A DNA stretch of 32,067 nucleotides, taken from an uncultured Spirochaetales bacterium (GTDB lineage: Bacteria > Spirochaetota > Spirochaetia > Sphaerochaetales > Sphaerochaetaceae). The stretch's first letter is position 1; each line of letters starts with the position of its first letter. The notes under the pieces were generated by a model. It was not told the DNA's origin. It saw nothing but the letters and a program-made list of their open reading frames with translations, and made no database searches. Position numbers and translations under genes: made by a program. Shown here piece after piece: positions 7,597 through 15,946 of this stretch. The stretch is taken from assembly GCA_949299185.1 (NCBI GenBank), contig CASFZR010000040.1, positions 1 to 32,067 of the forward strand, read 5' to 3'.

Positions 7597-8606
7597 TCGT
7601 ATTGGGAATAGAGACAAGCTGTGATGAATGCAGCGCTGCCGTCGTACGTGACGGCAGGGAGATACTGTCGAATGTCATTGCTACGCAGATAGAGCTTCAT
7701 AAGCCCTATCAGGGAGTCGTGCCGGAGCTTGCCTCGCGTCTGCATACCGAATGGATAGCGCAGGTGGTTGAGGCTGCGATAGCACAGGCTGGAATCACGA
7801 AGAAGGACCTTGATGCGGTTGCCGTGACATCGCGCCCGGGGCTTCTTGGGTCGCTGCTTGTCGGCGTGAGCTTCGCCAAGTGCTTTGCATCGGCCCTGCA
7901 TATCCCCTTCATAGGGATAGACCACATAAGGGCTCATCTCTATGCATCGCAGATTGAGAATCCGCTTGAGTATCCCTATCTTGGGGTACTTGTATCCGGC
8001 GGCCATACCGTAATCTGCCGCGTCGATGGCTATGATAAGGTTGAGGTCATGGGTACCACGATCGATGACGCGATAGGAGAGGCCTTCGATAAGGTCGCGA
8101 AGTTCTATGACCTCGGCTTCCCCGGCGGTGTCGTGATAGACCGCCTCTCAAAGGACGGTGATCCCAACGCCTTCCTCTTCCCCGGCCCCACGCTCGACAG
8201 GACGGAGCATCCCTATGACATGAGCTATTCAGGCCTCAAGACCGCCGTGATAAACCAGAAGGACAAGTTCCGCAGCGAAGGCGCGGAGGACACTCCGGAG
8301 AATATAGCGGCATCGTTCCAGAGGCAGGCTGTCGGGATACTCATGCGAAGGGTGAAGAAGGCCCTGAAGGATACCGGGCTGAAGAGGGTATCGGCAGGAG
8401 GCGGAGTCGCGGCCAATTCGCTGCTTCGCTCGGAACTCAAGGCCTTGGAGAAGGGAGGCTACACCGTTACCTTCCCGTCCCTCAAGCTCTGTACCGATAA
8501 TGGGGCGATGGTGGCTGGCTTGGGGTATATGTATCTCAAGGATGGTTTCCATGATGATAGCCACCTGAGCGCATCCGCCCGTGTCTCGGCTTTTAAGAAG
8601 GCCTGA
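7593..8606 (+). CDS. tsaD: tRNA N6-adenosine threonylcarbamoyltransferase TsaD
   Basis: 337 residues, the usual length. TsaD transfers the threonylcarbamoyl group from threonylcarbamoyl-AMP to A37 of tRNAs reading ANN codons, working with TsaB and TsaE in the cytoplasm. Visible signatures: GIETSCDE near the N-terminus, metal ligands H111 and H115 in DHIRAHLY, VSGGHT (~134-139), GGGVAANS in the second ASKHA lobe and the late metal Asp in LCTDNGAMVAG. Starts inside the stop of the small upstream gene. A tRNA-Thr gene, itself an ANN decoder and thus a substrate class, lies just upstream; this is probably coincidence. No tsaB or tsaE in the window. Confidence 0.97.
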   Translation: MIVLGIETSCDECSAAVVRDGREILSNVIATQIELHKPYQGVVPELASRLHTEWIAQVVEAAIAQAGITKKDLDAVAVTSRPGLLGSLLVGVSFAKCFASALHIPFIGIDHIRAHLYASQIENPLEYPYLGVLVSGGHTVICRVDGYDKVEVMGTTIDDAIGEAFDKVAKFYDLGFPGGVVIDRLSKDGDPNAFLFPGPTLDRTEHPYDMSYSGLKTAVINQKDKFRSEGAEDTPENIAASFQRQAVGILMRRVKKALKDTGLKRVSAGGGVAANSLLRSELKALEKGGYTVTFPSLKLCTDNGAMVAGLGYMYLKDGFHDDSHLSASARVSAFKKA

Positions 8607-8663
8607 TAATTCCTTCTTATGACAGAAGATGTGAAATGAATGTAAATTTTTCTTGAAATGCTG

Positions 8664-8692
8664 TTGACATTCTTCCGCGTATTCTGTAGTCT
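8664..8692 (+). promoter_or_regulatory. Promoter of tRNA-Gln/tRNA-Glu
   Basis: Consensus TTGACA at 8664-8669, 17-bp spacer, TAGTCT at 8687-8692. The first tRNA begins 19 bases later. Confidence 0.75.
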
Positions 8693-8710
8693 TGCTGAGG
8701 ATTCAGTAAT

Positions 8711-8781
8711 TGGGATGTGGTGTAACGGTAACACTGCAGATTCTGGTTCTGCCTTTGGGGGTTCGAGTCCCTCCATCCCAG
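8711..8781 (+). tRNA. tRNA-Gln (anticodon CTG)
   Basis: Acceptor TGGGATG (8711-8717) pairs with CATCCCA (8774-8780); the U1-A72 pair and discriminator G are typical of tRNA-Gln. Anticodon stem GCAGA/TCTGC encloses TTCTGGT, giving CUG. T-loop GGTTCGA. Confidence 0.94.
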
Positions 8782-8795
8782 TCAGGATTCTACAT

Positions 8796-8867
8796 GGTTC
8801 CTTCGTCTAATGGTTAGGACAGGAGATTCTCAGTCTCTAAATAGGGGTTCGATTCCCCTAGGAACTA
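8796..8867 (+). tRNA. tRNA-Glu (anticodon CTC)
   Basis: Acceptor GGTTCCT (8796-8802) pairs with AGGAACT (8860-8866, one G-U), discriminator A. Anticodon stem GGAGA/TCTCT encloses TTCTCAG, giving CUC. Fourteen bases after tRNA-Gln, so probably one transcript. Confidence 0.93.
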
Positions 8868-8871
8868 TAGG

Positions 8872-8898
8872 CCGGAAGCGCGATGCTTCCGGTTTTTT
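8872..8898 (+). terminator. Rho-independent terminator of the tRNA-Gln/Glu unit
   Basis: Perfect 8-bp stem CCGGAAGC (8872-8879) / GCTTCCGG (8885-8892) with a 5-base loop and six T at 8893-8898. The convergent toxin gene ends 6 bp further on. Confidence 0.9.
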
Positions 8899-8903
8899 CG
8901 TTT

Positions 8904-9251
8904 TCAATACGCTGCCCCGTAAAGCTGTCTCAGTAATGCCCTGATATGGATCATGTCGGCTTCATCAAGCCGTCCGCGGACGCAGATTATATCGTCATAT
9001 CTGATTCTCAAGACCTTGGAGGCCCTAACTGTAGTAGGCTTGCTCAATCCAGCTTCCTTCCATCGCATGACAGGGTATTCACCTTGATATACCTGACGTG
9101 GAGGATGGCTAGTCATCTTGAGTGATAGCACGAACATCTCTTCTGGGGATATGACAAGAACCGGACGCTTCTTGCCGATTGATGGATTGTCTTCGAAATA
9201 TACGAAGGCATCTATGATATCGCCTTCGGAAATATCCTCCCTAGAGATCAT
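8904..9251 (-). CDS. PemK/MazF-like toxin paired with a Panacea antitoxin
   Basis: 115 residues from the ATG at 9251 (MISREDISEGDIIDAFVYF). Longer in-frame starts up to 9308 lie within the antitoxin gene and lack a ribosome binding site; ATG 9257 is a close alternative. The pattern GDIIDAFVYFED, KKRPVLVIS, LKMTSH, EYPVMRWKEAGL, KPTTVRASKVLRI and a closing helix is that of the PemK/MazF SH3-like ribonuclease fold, with the conserved RPV strand present. MazF toxins cut mRNA at short motifs; the specificity here is unknown. The start overlaps the end of the upstream Panacea gene by ~11 bp, so the two are translated together. Confidence 0.75.
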   Translation of the reverse strand: MISREDISEGDIIDAFVYFEDNPSIGKKRPVLVISPEEMFVLSLKMTSHPPRQVYQGEYPVMRWKEAGLSKPTTVRASKVLRIRYDDIICVRGRLDEADMIHIRALLRQLYGAAY

Positions 9252-9804
9252 AATCATCCTCATCATCTTCCGCTGATGGGAGTACATAATGCCCTGATTC
9301 AGGATCAAGGTGTCCTAGGATATCCTTATCAGAGATTACTGCCGTACCGAATGGCCTCATCGGCGGAAGCGATGAGAAGTATTCCTTTAAGGCTTCTTTA
9401 GGTATTATCGCGTTCCTGCCTTCCTCATAGAACCGGCTCCAAGGAGTCCCCGGCCTATGGGTAAGCGATGTAAGTGCCCTAGCAGTATATTTCCCATATT
9501 CCTCATATACATCAAGGAGAAGAGAATACTGCTTGCCTGAGAATACATCATTTGAATATGACTCGTCGATGACGGTGATAGGGCTGTTACCGCAGTTCTT
9601 GTAATCATGATAGATCGCAGGAATCACCGGGCCGTATTTCCAGGCCTGTATGTCATTCTGGAAAAGAGGTTTCCCGAGGCGTGCAAGGCTCCAGCCCTGG
9701 GCATAATACATAAGCTTGTTAAGCTTCAGATTCGTGATGTAATCCTCGCTATCGCTCAGGCTGAGCCTTATAAAGAAGTTCGCGACATCAGATGCCTTGC
9801 ACAT
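9241..9804 (-). CDS. Panacea-domain (SocA/DUF4065/GepA) antitoxin
   Basis: 187 residues. The Panacea core is visible at ~22-72: NLKLNKLMYYAQGWSLA, GKPLFQNDI and AWKYGPVIPAIYHDYK. These are hallmark segments of the SocA/DUF4065 family. Panacea domains neutralise many unrelated toxins; known pairs have antitoxin next to toxin, as here. The C-terminus is acidic (SAEDDEDDYDL), likely a flexible tail. It has its own promoter and a GGAGG ribosome binding site 7 bp before the ATG at 9804. The gene order is antitoxin then toxin on the minus strand, ending against the tRNA terminator. Confidence 0.85.
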   Translation of the reverse strand: MCKASDVANFFIRLSLSDSEDYITNLKLNKLMYYAQGWSLARLGKPLFQNDIQAWKYGPVIPAIYHDYKNCGNSPITVIDESYSNDVFSGKQYSLLLDVYEEYGKYTARALTSLTHRPGTPWSRFYEEGRNAIIPKEALKEYFSSLPPMRPFGTAVISDKDILGHLDPESGHYVLPSAEDDEDDYDL

Positions 9805-9823
9805 GGCTGTTCCTCCATGAATG

Positions 9824-9851
9824 ATTATATAGCCTATTCCTTCCAGGACAA
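9824..9851 (-). promoter_or_regulatory. Promoter of the Panacea/PemK pair
   Basis: On the minus strand, TTGTCC (complement of 9846-9851), 16-bp spacer, perfect TATAAT (complement of 9824-9829). The transcript would start just upstream of the ribosome binding site. Confidence 0.65.
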
Positions 9852-9907
9852 TATAGGCATCTCTCTTCTATATCCCATTTCTTCCCATTGCCTGCTATCA
9901 TGATGAC

Positions 9908-10150
9908 ATGGATACTCAGGATAGGATGCTAAGGATGCTCTTGAAGGGGAAGGTTCCCTCAAAGGAGGATCTACGTCTGGGTAATGAGGAGTTCGTGAGG
10001 CTCGTCTCAGAGGCTCAGTCTGATGGATTGATAGAAGGAATCTATATCTCCTTCTGCGATAGCCAGGAGCTGGCCCTCTCTGGTGCGAGGCTTACCGAGA
10101 AGGGCAGGGCCCAGGCCTCAAGGAGAGGCTTCCCTTTTCATTTCAGGTGA
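9908..10150 (+). CDS. YjcQ-like small winged-helix protein
   Basis: 80 residues, MDTQDRMLRMLLKGKVPSKE onward. The pattern fits the YjcQ family (PF09639) found in Firmicutes and phages: an N-terminal helix after a short charged start, a helix containing EEFVRLVSEAQSDGLIEG, and a final strand-turn-helix with LTEKGRAQA, i.e. a winged helix. DNA binding is plausible but not shown. It starts divergently from the Panacea promoter, ~57 bp away, with no good ribosome binding site. It could regulate that pair; that is inference. It ends 19 bp before the next gene. Confidence 0.55.
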   Translation: MDTQDRMLRMLLKGKVPSKEDLRLGNEEFVRLVSEAQSDGLIEGIYISFCDSQELALSGARLTEKGRAQASRRGFPFHFR

Positions 10151-10169
10151 TCCGCTCTATCCTTACATC

Positions 10170-11069
10170 ATGAAGAGAATCATTGCAGCCATACTGATGA
10201 TCATGCTCTCCCTTTCCACGTTTGCCGGGGCAGAGCCGCTTGTGACCCTTGCCACCATCTCTCCCGCGATGCTTGCTGTAGAGGATGTGAGAACGGAGTA
10301 TGACCTTGGCGATGAATGGGACCGCTATGCGCTGGCCATTCCCCTGACCATGCCGTTCCTTATCGAGGACTCGAGGATTTCCTTTGACTCATTGCTCCTC
10401 GGCGGTATTATCGATAAGACGAAGGCCTTATGGGATGCTGCGATGATCGCCGGCTCGCTCTCTGATATAAGGCTGGTCGAGGGACGAGGAACCGTATCCA
10501 TCCTCCCAGATATCTCTCTGGAGGAGGGAAGGGCCTCCATCTCCGTCATCTATGATGATGCCGAGATCCTCTACAGCGGTGCTGGCTGGATGGATACAGG
10601 CGCGATAGACGGCAGGACTATCGCATCGGTTGATTTCAAGGTAGAGCCTCTCCTCACGCTCTGCGTTGATGCTGATAACACGCTCTCCGGCAAGGGCCTG
10701 ATCGAGCTTTCCTTCTTCCTCGATGAGGAGAGGGTGGATGAGTATCTTGGCTTCATCGGAATGACGCGCTCTGAGCTAAGGAGCCTTGGCATGGAGGTCG
10801 CCATGCATGAGTTACATCCGACGCTTCTTTCGCTTATCATCGGCATTGATATCGAGAGCGCGACGGAGACGGAGGTGATGGATGCGCTCTCAGAGGGGAA
10901 GATGCTCGATCTCCTTGACTTCCTCGGCCTTATCTACCTTTCATCGGATACCTTCTCGATGTGCGTCGTGCCGACCCTGATGATCGATGGATCCGAGCCT
11001 GATATCGACATGAGGAAGGTGATGAAGGACACGATCCGCATGATATATCTTCTGGAGGAGATGGCCTGA
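10170..11069 (+). CDS. Exported protein of unknown function
   Basis: 299 residues from the ATG at 10170, chosen because MKRIIAAILMIMLSLSTFAGA is a clean signal peptide; the frame is open further upstream (to 10083), but that region overlaps the YjcQ-like gene and reads as a Pro/Arg-rich non-signal sequence. The mature protein is rich in acidic residues and short beta segments (SISFDSLLLGG-like, ASISVIYDDAEILYSG), with no Cys pair and no recognised domain. It may be a periplasmic or outer-membrane protein. No paralogue is visible in the window. Confidence 0.65.
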   Translation: MKRIIAAILMIMLSLSTFAGAEPLVTLATISPAMLAVEDVRTEYDLGDEWDRYALAIPLTMPFLIEDSRISFDSLLLGGIIDKTKALWDAAMIAGSLSDIRLVEGRGTVSILPDISLEEGRASISVIYDDAEILYSGAGWMDTGAIDGRTIASVDFKVEPLLTLCVDADNTLSGKGLIELSFFLDEERVDEYLGFIGMTRSELRSLGMEVAMHELHPTLLSLIIGIDIESATETEVMDALSEGKMLDLLDFLGLIYLSSDTFSMCVVPTLMIDGSEPDIDMRKVMKDTIRMIYLLEEMA

Positions 11070-11078
11070 GGACCTCAA

Positions 11079-11107
11079 TTGACTTTGGCGCGTTAATCAG
11101 GTAGAGT
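11079..11107 (+). promoter_or_regulatory. Promoter of the ABC-F/coaX operon
   Basis: TTGACT at 11079-11084, 17-bp spacer, TAGAGT at 11102-11107. The 5' leader would be ~65 bases long. Confidence 0.65.
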
Positions 11108-11177
11108 GCCTGATGGTGCAATCTGATTGCAGATATTGTCTTATTTCATCTGAATAAAAGATTTAGGGTATAACTGA

Positions 11178-12815
11178 ATGATTACTGCCTCAAATATTTC
11201 GCTCTCATACGGAACACAGGTGCTATTCAAGGAAGTGAACATCAAGTTCACGCCGGGAAACTGCTACGGGATCATCGGTGCCAACGGCGCCGGCAAGTCC
11301 ACGTTCCTCAAGATACTCTCAGGGGAGATCGAGCCCGATACCGGAGAGGTCATCGTCACCCCGGGTGAGAGGATGACCGTGCTCCGCCAGGATCACTTCG
11401 CGTTCAATGACTACCGTGTCATCGATACCGTCATCATGGGCCATCAGAAGCTCTATGACGTGATGCAGGAGCGTGACGCGATCTATTCCAAGGAGGACTT
11501 CTCCGAGGAGGATGGCATCAAGGCGGCGGAGCTTGAAGGCGAGTTCGCCGAGCTTGGCGGATGGGAGGCAGAGGCCAACGCCGGACAGATGCTTGATGGC
11601 CTCGGGATCCCGCAGGATATGCATGAGAGGAAGATGTCGGAGATCGAGGATAACCTCAAGGTCCGCGTGCTTCTTGCCCAGGCACTCTTCGGCAATCCTG
11701 ATATCCTCCTCCTGGACGAGCCTACCAACCACCTTGATCTGGAGTCCATCCACTGGCTTGAGGACTATCTCGAGGATTTCAACAACACCGTCATCGTCGT
11801 CTCGCACGACAGGCACTTCCTCAATACCGTCTGCACCCATATCTGCGATATAGACTACGGCAAGATCCAGCTATATGTCGGTAACTACGACTTCTGGTAT
11901 ATGTCCTCACAGCTCGCGGCAAAGCAGCTGAAGGACGAGAAGAAGAGGAGGGAGGAGAAGATCGCCGAGCTTAAGGAGTTCATCCAGCGCTTCTCATCCA
12001 ACGTCGCCAAGGCGAAGCAGGCCACGAGCCGCAAGAAGCTCATCGACAAGCTTACCATCGATGACATAAAGCCATCGTCCAGGCGCTTCCCGTACGTCGC
12101 GTTCAAGCCCAATAGGGATATCGGGAAGAACGTGCTTGAGATCAAGAACCTCTCGAAGACGATCGAAGGAGAGAAGGTCCTTGATAATCTCTCCCTCATC
12201 ATCAATCCCGGTGACAAGGTCGCCTTCGTCGGTCCTAACCACTTCGCCAAGACGGTGCTGTTCCAGATCCTCGCTGGGGAGATGGAGCCCGATTCAGGCT
12301 CATATACCTGGGGCGTGACGACCTCCCTCTCATACTTCCCCAAGGACAACTCGGGGATGTTCAAGGAGAATGAGTCCATCGCAGATTATCTTCAGCAGTT
12401 CTCCACCGAGGATGATGACACCTATGTGCGCTCATTCCTGGGCAGGATGCTCTTCACCGGTGACGAGGCCCTGAAGCCATGCAATGTCCTTTCCGGAGGA
12501 GAGAGGGTAAGGGTAGTGCTTGCCCGCATGATGCTGGAGGGAGCGAACTGCATGATCTTCGATGAGCCTACGTCGCATCTTGACCTTGAGTCGATACAGG
12601 CACTCAACAACGGTATCATCGAGTTCAAGGGCGTTGTCCTCTTCAACTCCCATGATCACCAGTTCGTCGATTCGATAGCCAATCGTATCATCGAGTTCAC
12701 CCCTGATGGGCTTATCGACAAGCTGATGAGCTTCGAGGACTATATCAACGATGAGTCGATAAACGCCCAGAGAGCCAAGGCCTATAAGAATACCAAGCAG
12801 GTGGTGCTGATCTGA
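11178..12815 (+). CDS. ABC-F ATPase, YbiT/YkpA type
   Basis: 545 residues, two nucleotide-binding domains and no membrane segment, so a soluble ABC-F protein acting on ribosomes rather than a transporter. NBD1: Walker A GANGAGKST (34-42), Walker B ILLLDEPTNHLD (~174-185), switch VVSHDRHFL. The linker (~240-300) is Lys/Glu-rich and helical. NBD2: Walker A is atypical (GPNHFAKT, ~351-358, second Gly replaced by Ala), the signature LSGGER (~440) is intact and Walker B reads MIFDEPTSHLD. The NBD1 signature is degenerate (EIEDNLKVRVLLAQALF); YbiT of E. coli is also degenerate there (from memory), so this is a subfamily trait. YbiT-like proteins are translation factors of unclear role, not known resistance determinants. 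Its TGA overlaps the coaX ATG by one base. Confidence 0.9.
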   Translation: MITASNISLSYGTQVLFKEVNIKFTPGNCYGIIGANGAGKSTFLKILSGEIEPDTGEVIVTPGERMTVLRQDHFAFNDYRVIDTVIMGHQKLYDVMQERDAIYSKEDFSEEDGIKAAELEGEFAELGGWEAEANAGQMLDGLGIPQDMHERKMSEIEDNLKVRVLLAQALFGNPDILLLDEPTNHLDLESIHWLEDYLEDFNNTVIVVSHDRHFLNTVCTHICDIDYGKIQLYVGNYDFWYMSSQLAAKQLKDEKKRREEKIAELKEFIQRFSSNVAKAKQATSRKKLIDKLTIDDIKPSSRRFPYVAFKPNRDIGKNVLEIKNLSKTIEGEKVLDNLSLIINPGDKVAFVGPNHFAKTVLFQILAGEMEPDSGSYTWGVTTSLSYFPKDNSGMFKENESIADYLQQFSTEDDDTYVRSFLGRMLFTGDEALKPCNVLSGGERVRVVLARMMLEGANCMIFDEPTSHLDLESIQALNNGIIEFKGVVLFNSHDHQFVDSIANRIIEFTPDGLIDKLMSFEDYINDESINAQRAKAYKNTKQVVLI

Positions 12816-13579
12816 TGCTTGTCACTGCGGATATCGGAAATACCAATATAGTGATCGCCATATTCGATGGCGAGAGCTTCGTGCAGTCGTTCCGCGTCTA
12901 TACCGACACGCGGAAGACTAGCGATGAGTACTTCGTGGTGTTCAACGCGCTCTTCCGCGAGAGCGGCATCAGGCCGGGCTCCGTCGATCGCGCGATAATC
13001 TCCTCCGTCGTACCTAATCTCACGAGATCGGTGGAGAAGAACCTGCAGCGCCTCTTCCATATCAATCCGCTGATCGTCTCCCATGACATAGAGACGGGAC
13101 TTGTCAGAAGCTCCATCCCCCCAGAGCTTGGCTCGGATATCCTCTGCAACCTCGCCTATGCCCACCATGTGAAGCCCGACAGGGCGGTGATGGTCGTGGA
13201 CTTCGGCACGGCCCTTACGCTATCAGCGGTCAATGAGAGGGCGGAGGTGCTTGGCTGTTCGATAGCCCCAGGGCTCGTCACGGCCGTGAACGCACTCTTC
13301 GGCAGCACCGCGCAGCTTCCCCAGGTTGAGCTGAAGGTCACTGACCGTGTCATGGGACGTGACTCCCAGGAGTCGATACGCGGAGGTATCATGCTGGGCT
13401 ATGCCGGCCTTGTAGATTCACTGATCGCCCACACGGAGAGGGAGATAGGGGAGAAGCTCTACGTCATGGCCACGGGCGGGCTCTCGCAGACGATCCGGGA
13501 GCTTATACCCCGCCTCGATTCCGTTGATTCCCTTCATACGCTGCGCGGCCTGAAGCTCGTGGCTGACCTCAATTCCTGA
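12815..13579 (+). CDS. coaX: Type III pantothenate kinase CoaX
   Basis: 254 residues. Catalyses the first step of coenzyme A synthesis, ATP-dependent phosphorylation of pantothenate, and unlike type I kinases is not feedback-inhibited by CoA. ASKHA-fold motifs: DIGNTN (6-11), GSD with D108 (usually GADR), VVDFGTALT with D129, and CSIAPGL. The start overlaps the ABC-F stop. The second CoA gene in the window, coaD, lies 16 kb away. The stop at 13579 directly abuts the stop of the convergent M29-like gene, leaving no room for a terminator. Confidence 0.95.
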   Translation: MLVTADIGNTNIVIAIFDGESFVQSFRVYTDTRKTSDEYFVVFNALFRESGIRPGSVDRAIISSVVPNLTRSVEKNLQRLFHINPLIVSHDIETGLVRSSIPPELGSDILCNLAYAHHVKPDRAVMVVDFGTALTLSAVNERAEVLGCSIAPGLVTAVNALFGSTAQLPQVELKVTDRVMGRDSQESIRGGIMLGYAGLVDSLIAHTEREIGEKLYVMATGGLSQTIRELIPRLDSVDSLHTLRGLKLVADLNS

Positions 13580-14728
13580 TCATTCTTCCGTAAGGAAGCC
13601 ATCTTCCATGATCACGCTCTCGTTTTCATCGCTGTCGTATCCATAGACAGCGGTGGTATCCGATCCTATCGGTAGGGAGAGCGTGAGAAGGGAGTCGTTT
13701 GCCTTGCTCCTTGCCTCATCATCCTTGAGGCTCTCTGGTCTCGGGCCGCCTATGGTGAGGGCGATCGTCCTCATCCTGTCCCATTCAGGGATGGCGAACA
13801 GCTCTATCTCAGAAGCCCTTGATCCATCCTCTGAGAGGGAAAGCTCAGATATCCTTCCTGCCCCCTCATCCTGAGACAGGAATAGGGAGAGGAGCCTTCC
13901 AGACTCATCGTCCGTGGTGAAATCAACGATCCTTCCTCCCTCGATGCGGCATGAGAGATGCCTTATGGCCTTGCCGAAGACCATCACGGGCCGCGTTATG
14001 GTGATATATCCCTCAGCCGACGCCGGATCAATGGCACGGAATATGTCTGAAGCGAACACCGTGGGGACGAAGCGACGTCCAGAGCGCAGTATGGATAACG
14101 TTGTCGCGAACGCGGAACCAGGAAGGAACGCGAATGATATGTCCGTTCCCTCCTCATCCGTGATGCGGCAGCGGGTGAACGCTCTTTCGTTGAGCCTGTC
14201 GCGCTCATAGATAAGCACATCCTCTCCCTCTCCATGAAGCGAGAGGTAATCATCCTCCTCAAGCGACAGGAGGTCTGAGAGCAGCGAGGCTACGTCCCTT
14301 ATGCCTCCATCCTCATCGATCGCCTTTCCCCATGCGGAGGAGGGAACAGGAGCGGTTACGAACGGAATGGCAGGCTCCTGGTTGACGAGAGGCTCAGAGA
14401 GATGCCTGAACTCCTGGATCTCCGGCGCGGAGTAGAGCTTTCCTTCCTCTGCCTCCTTGAAGGCGCGGTAGACCGGCAGATAGAGCAGCGCGGTTGCCCG
14501 TCCTGTCATAGGATATTCGCTCTCTGCTTCCTCGGTCTCCGTGACCTTCCCATTCTCGATAAGCTGGATATAGCTGCCGTTCCCGGTGACTGTCCTGGCT
14601 ATCCTGGCAACCTGATGTGCCAGCTCCGAATTCTCCTCCTCGGTATTTATCGAGAGGATATCACCTTTCTCAAGCTTAAGCGCACCGCGCACGATAAGCT
14701 CTGCATAACGCTCCAAGAGAATGTCCAT
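13580..14728 (-). CDS. M29 (aminopeptidase T/S) homologue lacking most metal ligands
   Basis: 382 residues. The N-terminus (YAELIVRGALKLEKGDILSI) and the segment RIEGGRIVDFTTDDESGRLL followed by DEGAGRISELSL match aminopeptidase T/AmpS in order and spacing. Active M29 enzymes bind two metals through a Glu in PTEEVF, a Glu in GEVAL, a His in an NHLAxG segment, a Tyr, and the His and Asp of HxDxMIG. Here only the second Glu (ISELSL) seems kept: PTEEVF becomes PTVFASDIF, the His segment reads RMRTIALTIGG, and HVDFMIGS becomes LTLSLPIGS. The family assignment is by pattern; loss of activity is inferred. No ribosome binding site is obvious before the ATG at 14728. Convergent with coaX. Confidence 0.72.
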   Translation of the reverse strand: MDILLERYAELIVRGALKLEKGDILSINTEEENSELAHQVARIARTVTGNGSYIQLIENGKVTETEEAESEYPMTGRATALLYLPVYRAFKEAEEGKLYSAPEIQEFRHLSEPLVNQEPAIPFVTAPVPSSAWGKAIDEDGGIRDVASLLSDLLSLEEDDYLSLHGEGEDVLIYERDRLNERAFTRCRITDEEGTDISFAFLPGSAFATTLSILRSGRRFVPTVFASDIFRAIDPASAEGYITITRPVMVFGKAIRHLSCRIEGGRIVDFTTDDESGRLLSLFLSQDEGAGRISELSLSEDGSRASEIELFAIPEWDRMRTIALTIGGPRPESLKDDEARSKANDSLLTLSLPIGSDTTAVYGYDSDENESVIMEDGFLTEE

Positions 14729-14771
14729 GGAGTAGAGTATATGAGGAAGAGGACAGAAGGGAAACTACCTT

Positions 14772-15725
14772 CTATTCACGCTCCAGGGCATACCAGTACT
14801 CATCGCTCTCGTACGGCCGTATTCCCGGCGAGGGATTCTTCTTCAGGAATCCGTCCGCGATACCCGGATCCATGCGGTTGTAGAACGCGAGATATGCAGT
14901 CCCTCCATCCTCATGGAAGGCATAGCGCACATCTGCCTCCGCGGTGAAGCCAAGGGCCACTGAGGCGACGATGGTGCGTATCTCATCGCCTGTCCCGGTA
15001 TCGGCAGCCTTGACGTATCTTATCTTCGAAGGCTCCATGCTGCCTGTGTTCCACTTCTCGTTCGTCCACTTGTATGATGCAGGGGCATCCTTGTATCTCA
15101 TGCCGTCAAGCGATGGCTCGCCAGCCTCCACGAGCGGAGCTATGCGGATGTCCTCGTCATGCCCGTCTGGGAATGCGGAGTCCTCAGGATCGAGGAATAT
15201 ATGATAGCGGTATGCAGAACCTGCTGGAGCCTCGCTGACGCGGAGGACGAACGGATCTGCGGCGCTGCCGTCCGCAGGTGTCCAGCTGTACCTTCCGGCG
15301 AATGAGCCTGTCGTCAGGCTGACCGGGCCTGCGGCAGGTGAATCTGAATAACAGATCGTCAGGTCATAGGAGGTAAGGCTCTCCAGTCCGCCTATCGTTA
15401 CGTATGCGGTCCTTCCATCAGCCTCTATCCTTGTGATATGGCCGCCGCCATCGACGGAAAGGAGCGAGAGATCGGCAGATTTGGGATATGCGATCGTCAG
15501 GAGCGCTGATTGCAGGCCTGGGCTGGAGGAGATTATCGAGAAGGCAGTCTCCTCATCAGCCTTTGCCGCAGGATCCTGTCCTTCCTCCTTCACTTCATTG
15601 ATCACCATGACCACAGGCTCAGGCTCCATCGTGATCTTGCAGCCTTCCTGCGGAATGTCTGCGGATGCGCAGGAGAACGAGAGGAGCGTGGCGATAGCAG
15701 CTGGAATGATGCAGTGATATCTCAT
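14772..15725 (-). CDS. Lipoprotein of unknown function
   Basis: 317 residues. The signal MRYHCIIPAAIATLLSFSC ends in a loose lipobox with Cys19. The first ~140 residues after the signal contain a possible Ig/FN3-like beta unit (TAYVTIGGLESLTSYDLTI). The C-terminal half has KWTNEKWNTGS and a Tyr/Asp-rich end. No enzyme motif. An AGAGG ribosome binding site precedes the ATG at 15725. It lies 43 bp upstream of the M29-like gene on the same strand and may be co-transcribed with it. Confidence 0.65.
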   Translation of the reverse strand: MRYHCIIPAAIATLLSFSCASADIPQEGCKITMEPEPVVMVINEVKEEGQDPAAKADEETAFSIISSSPGLQSALLTIAYPKSADLSLLSVDGGGHITRIEADGRTAYVTIGGLESLTSYDLTICYSDSPAAGPVSLTTGSFAGRYSWTPADGSAADPFVLRVSEAPAGSAYRYHIFLDPEDSAFPDGHDEDIRIAPLVEAGEPSLDGMRYKDAPASYKWTNEKWNTGSMEPSKIRYVKAADTGTGDEIRTIVASVALGFTAEADVRYAFHEDGGTAYLAFYNRMDPGIADGFLKKNPSPGIRPYESDEYWYALERE

Positions 15726-15842
15726 GGAATGCCTCTATGGATATCATAGCGCCTTCGCCAGATAGTTCTATCAACGCATTCCGCAGCATCTGTCGGGTTA
15801 TCGGCAGAATGCCTGAAAATGTAGGGATAAGGCATGAAGAAA

Positions 15843-15861
15843 CCCCGGATGATATCCGGGG
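15843..15861 (-). terminator. Terminator of tRNA-Gly
   Basis: 8-bp inverted repeat CCCCGGAT / ATCCGGGG with a 3-base loop, followed on the minus strand by TTTCTTC. The T run is imperfect. Confidence 0.65.
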
Positions 15862-15867
15862 CCCTTA

Positions 15868-15939
<72 letters not shown>

Positions 15940-15946
15940 AAGACAA

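Noticed and set aside
8872..8898. Bidirectional terminator also ending the PemK-like toxin transcript
   Set aside because: On the minus strand the stem is not followed by a T run, so only the plus-strand role is supported.
10083..10169. Upstream ATG of the exported protein
   Set aside because: Overlaps the YjcQ-like gene and would bury the signal peptide.
11620..11680. Degenerate NBD1 signature of the ABC-F protein as a sign of inactivation
   Set aside because: YbiT-type proteins normally have a divergent signature at this place; both Walker B motifs and the NBD2 signature are intact.
15780..15830. Loose inverted repeat GCATTC ... GAATGC upstream of the lipoprotein
   Set aside because: Six-base arms over a long gap can occur by chance; no promoter element lines up with it.
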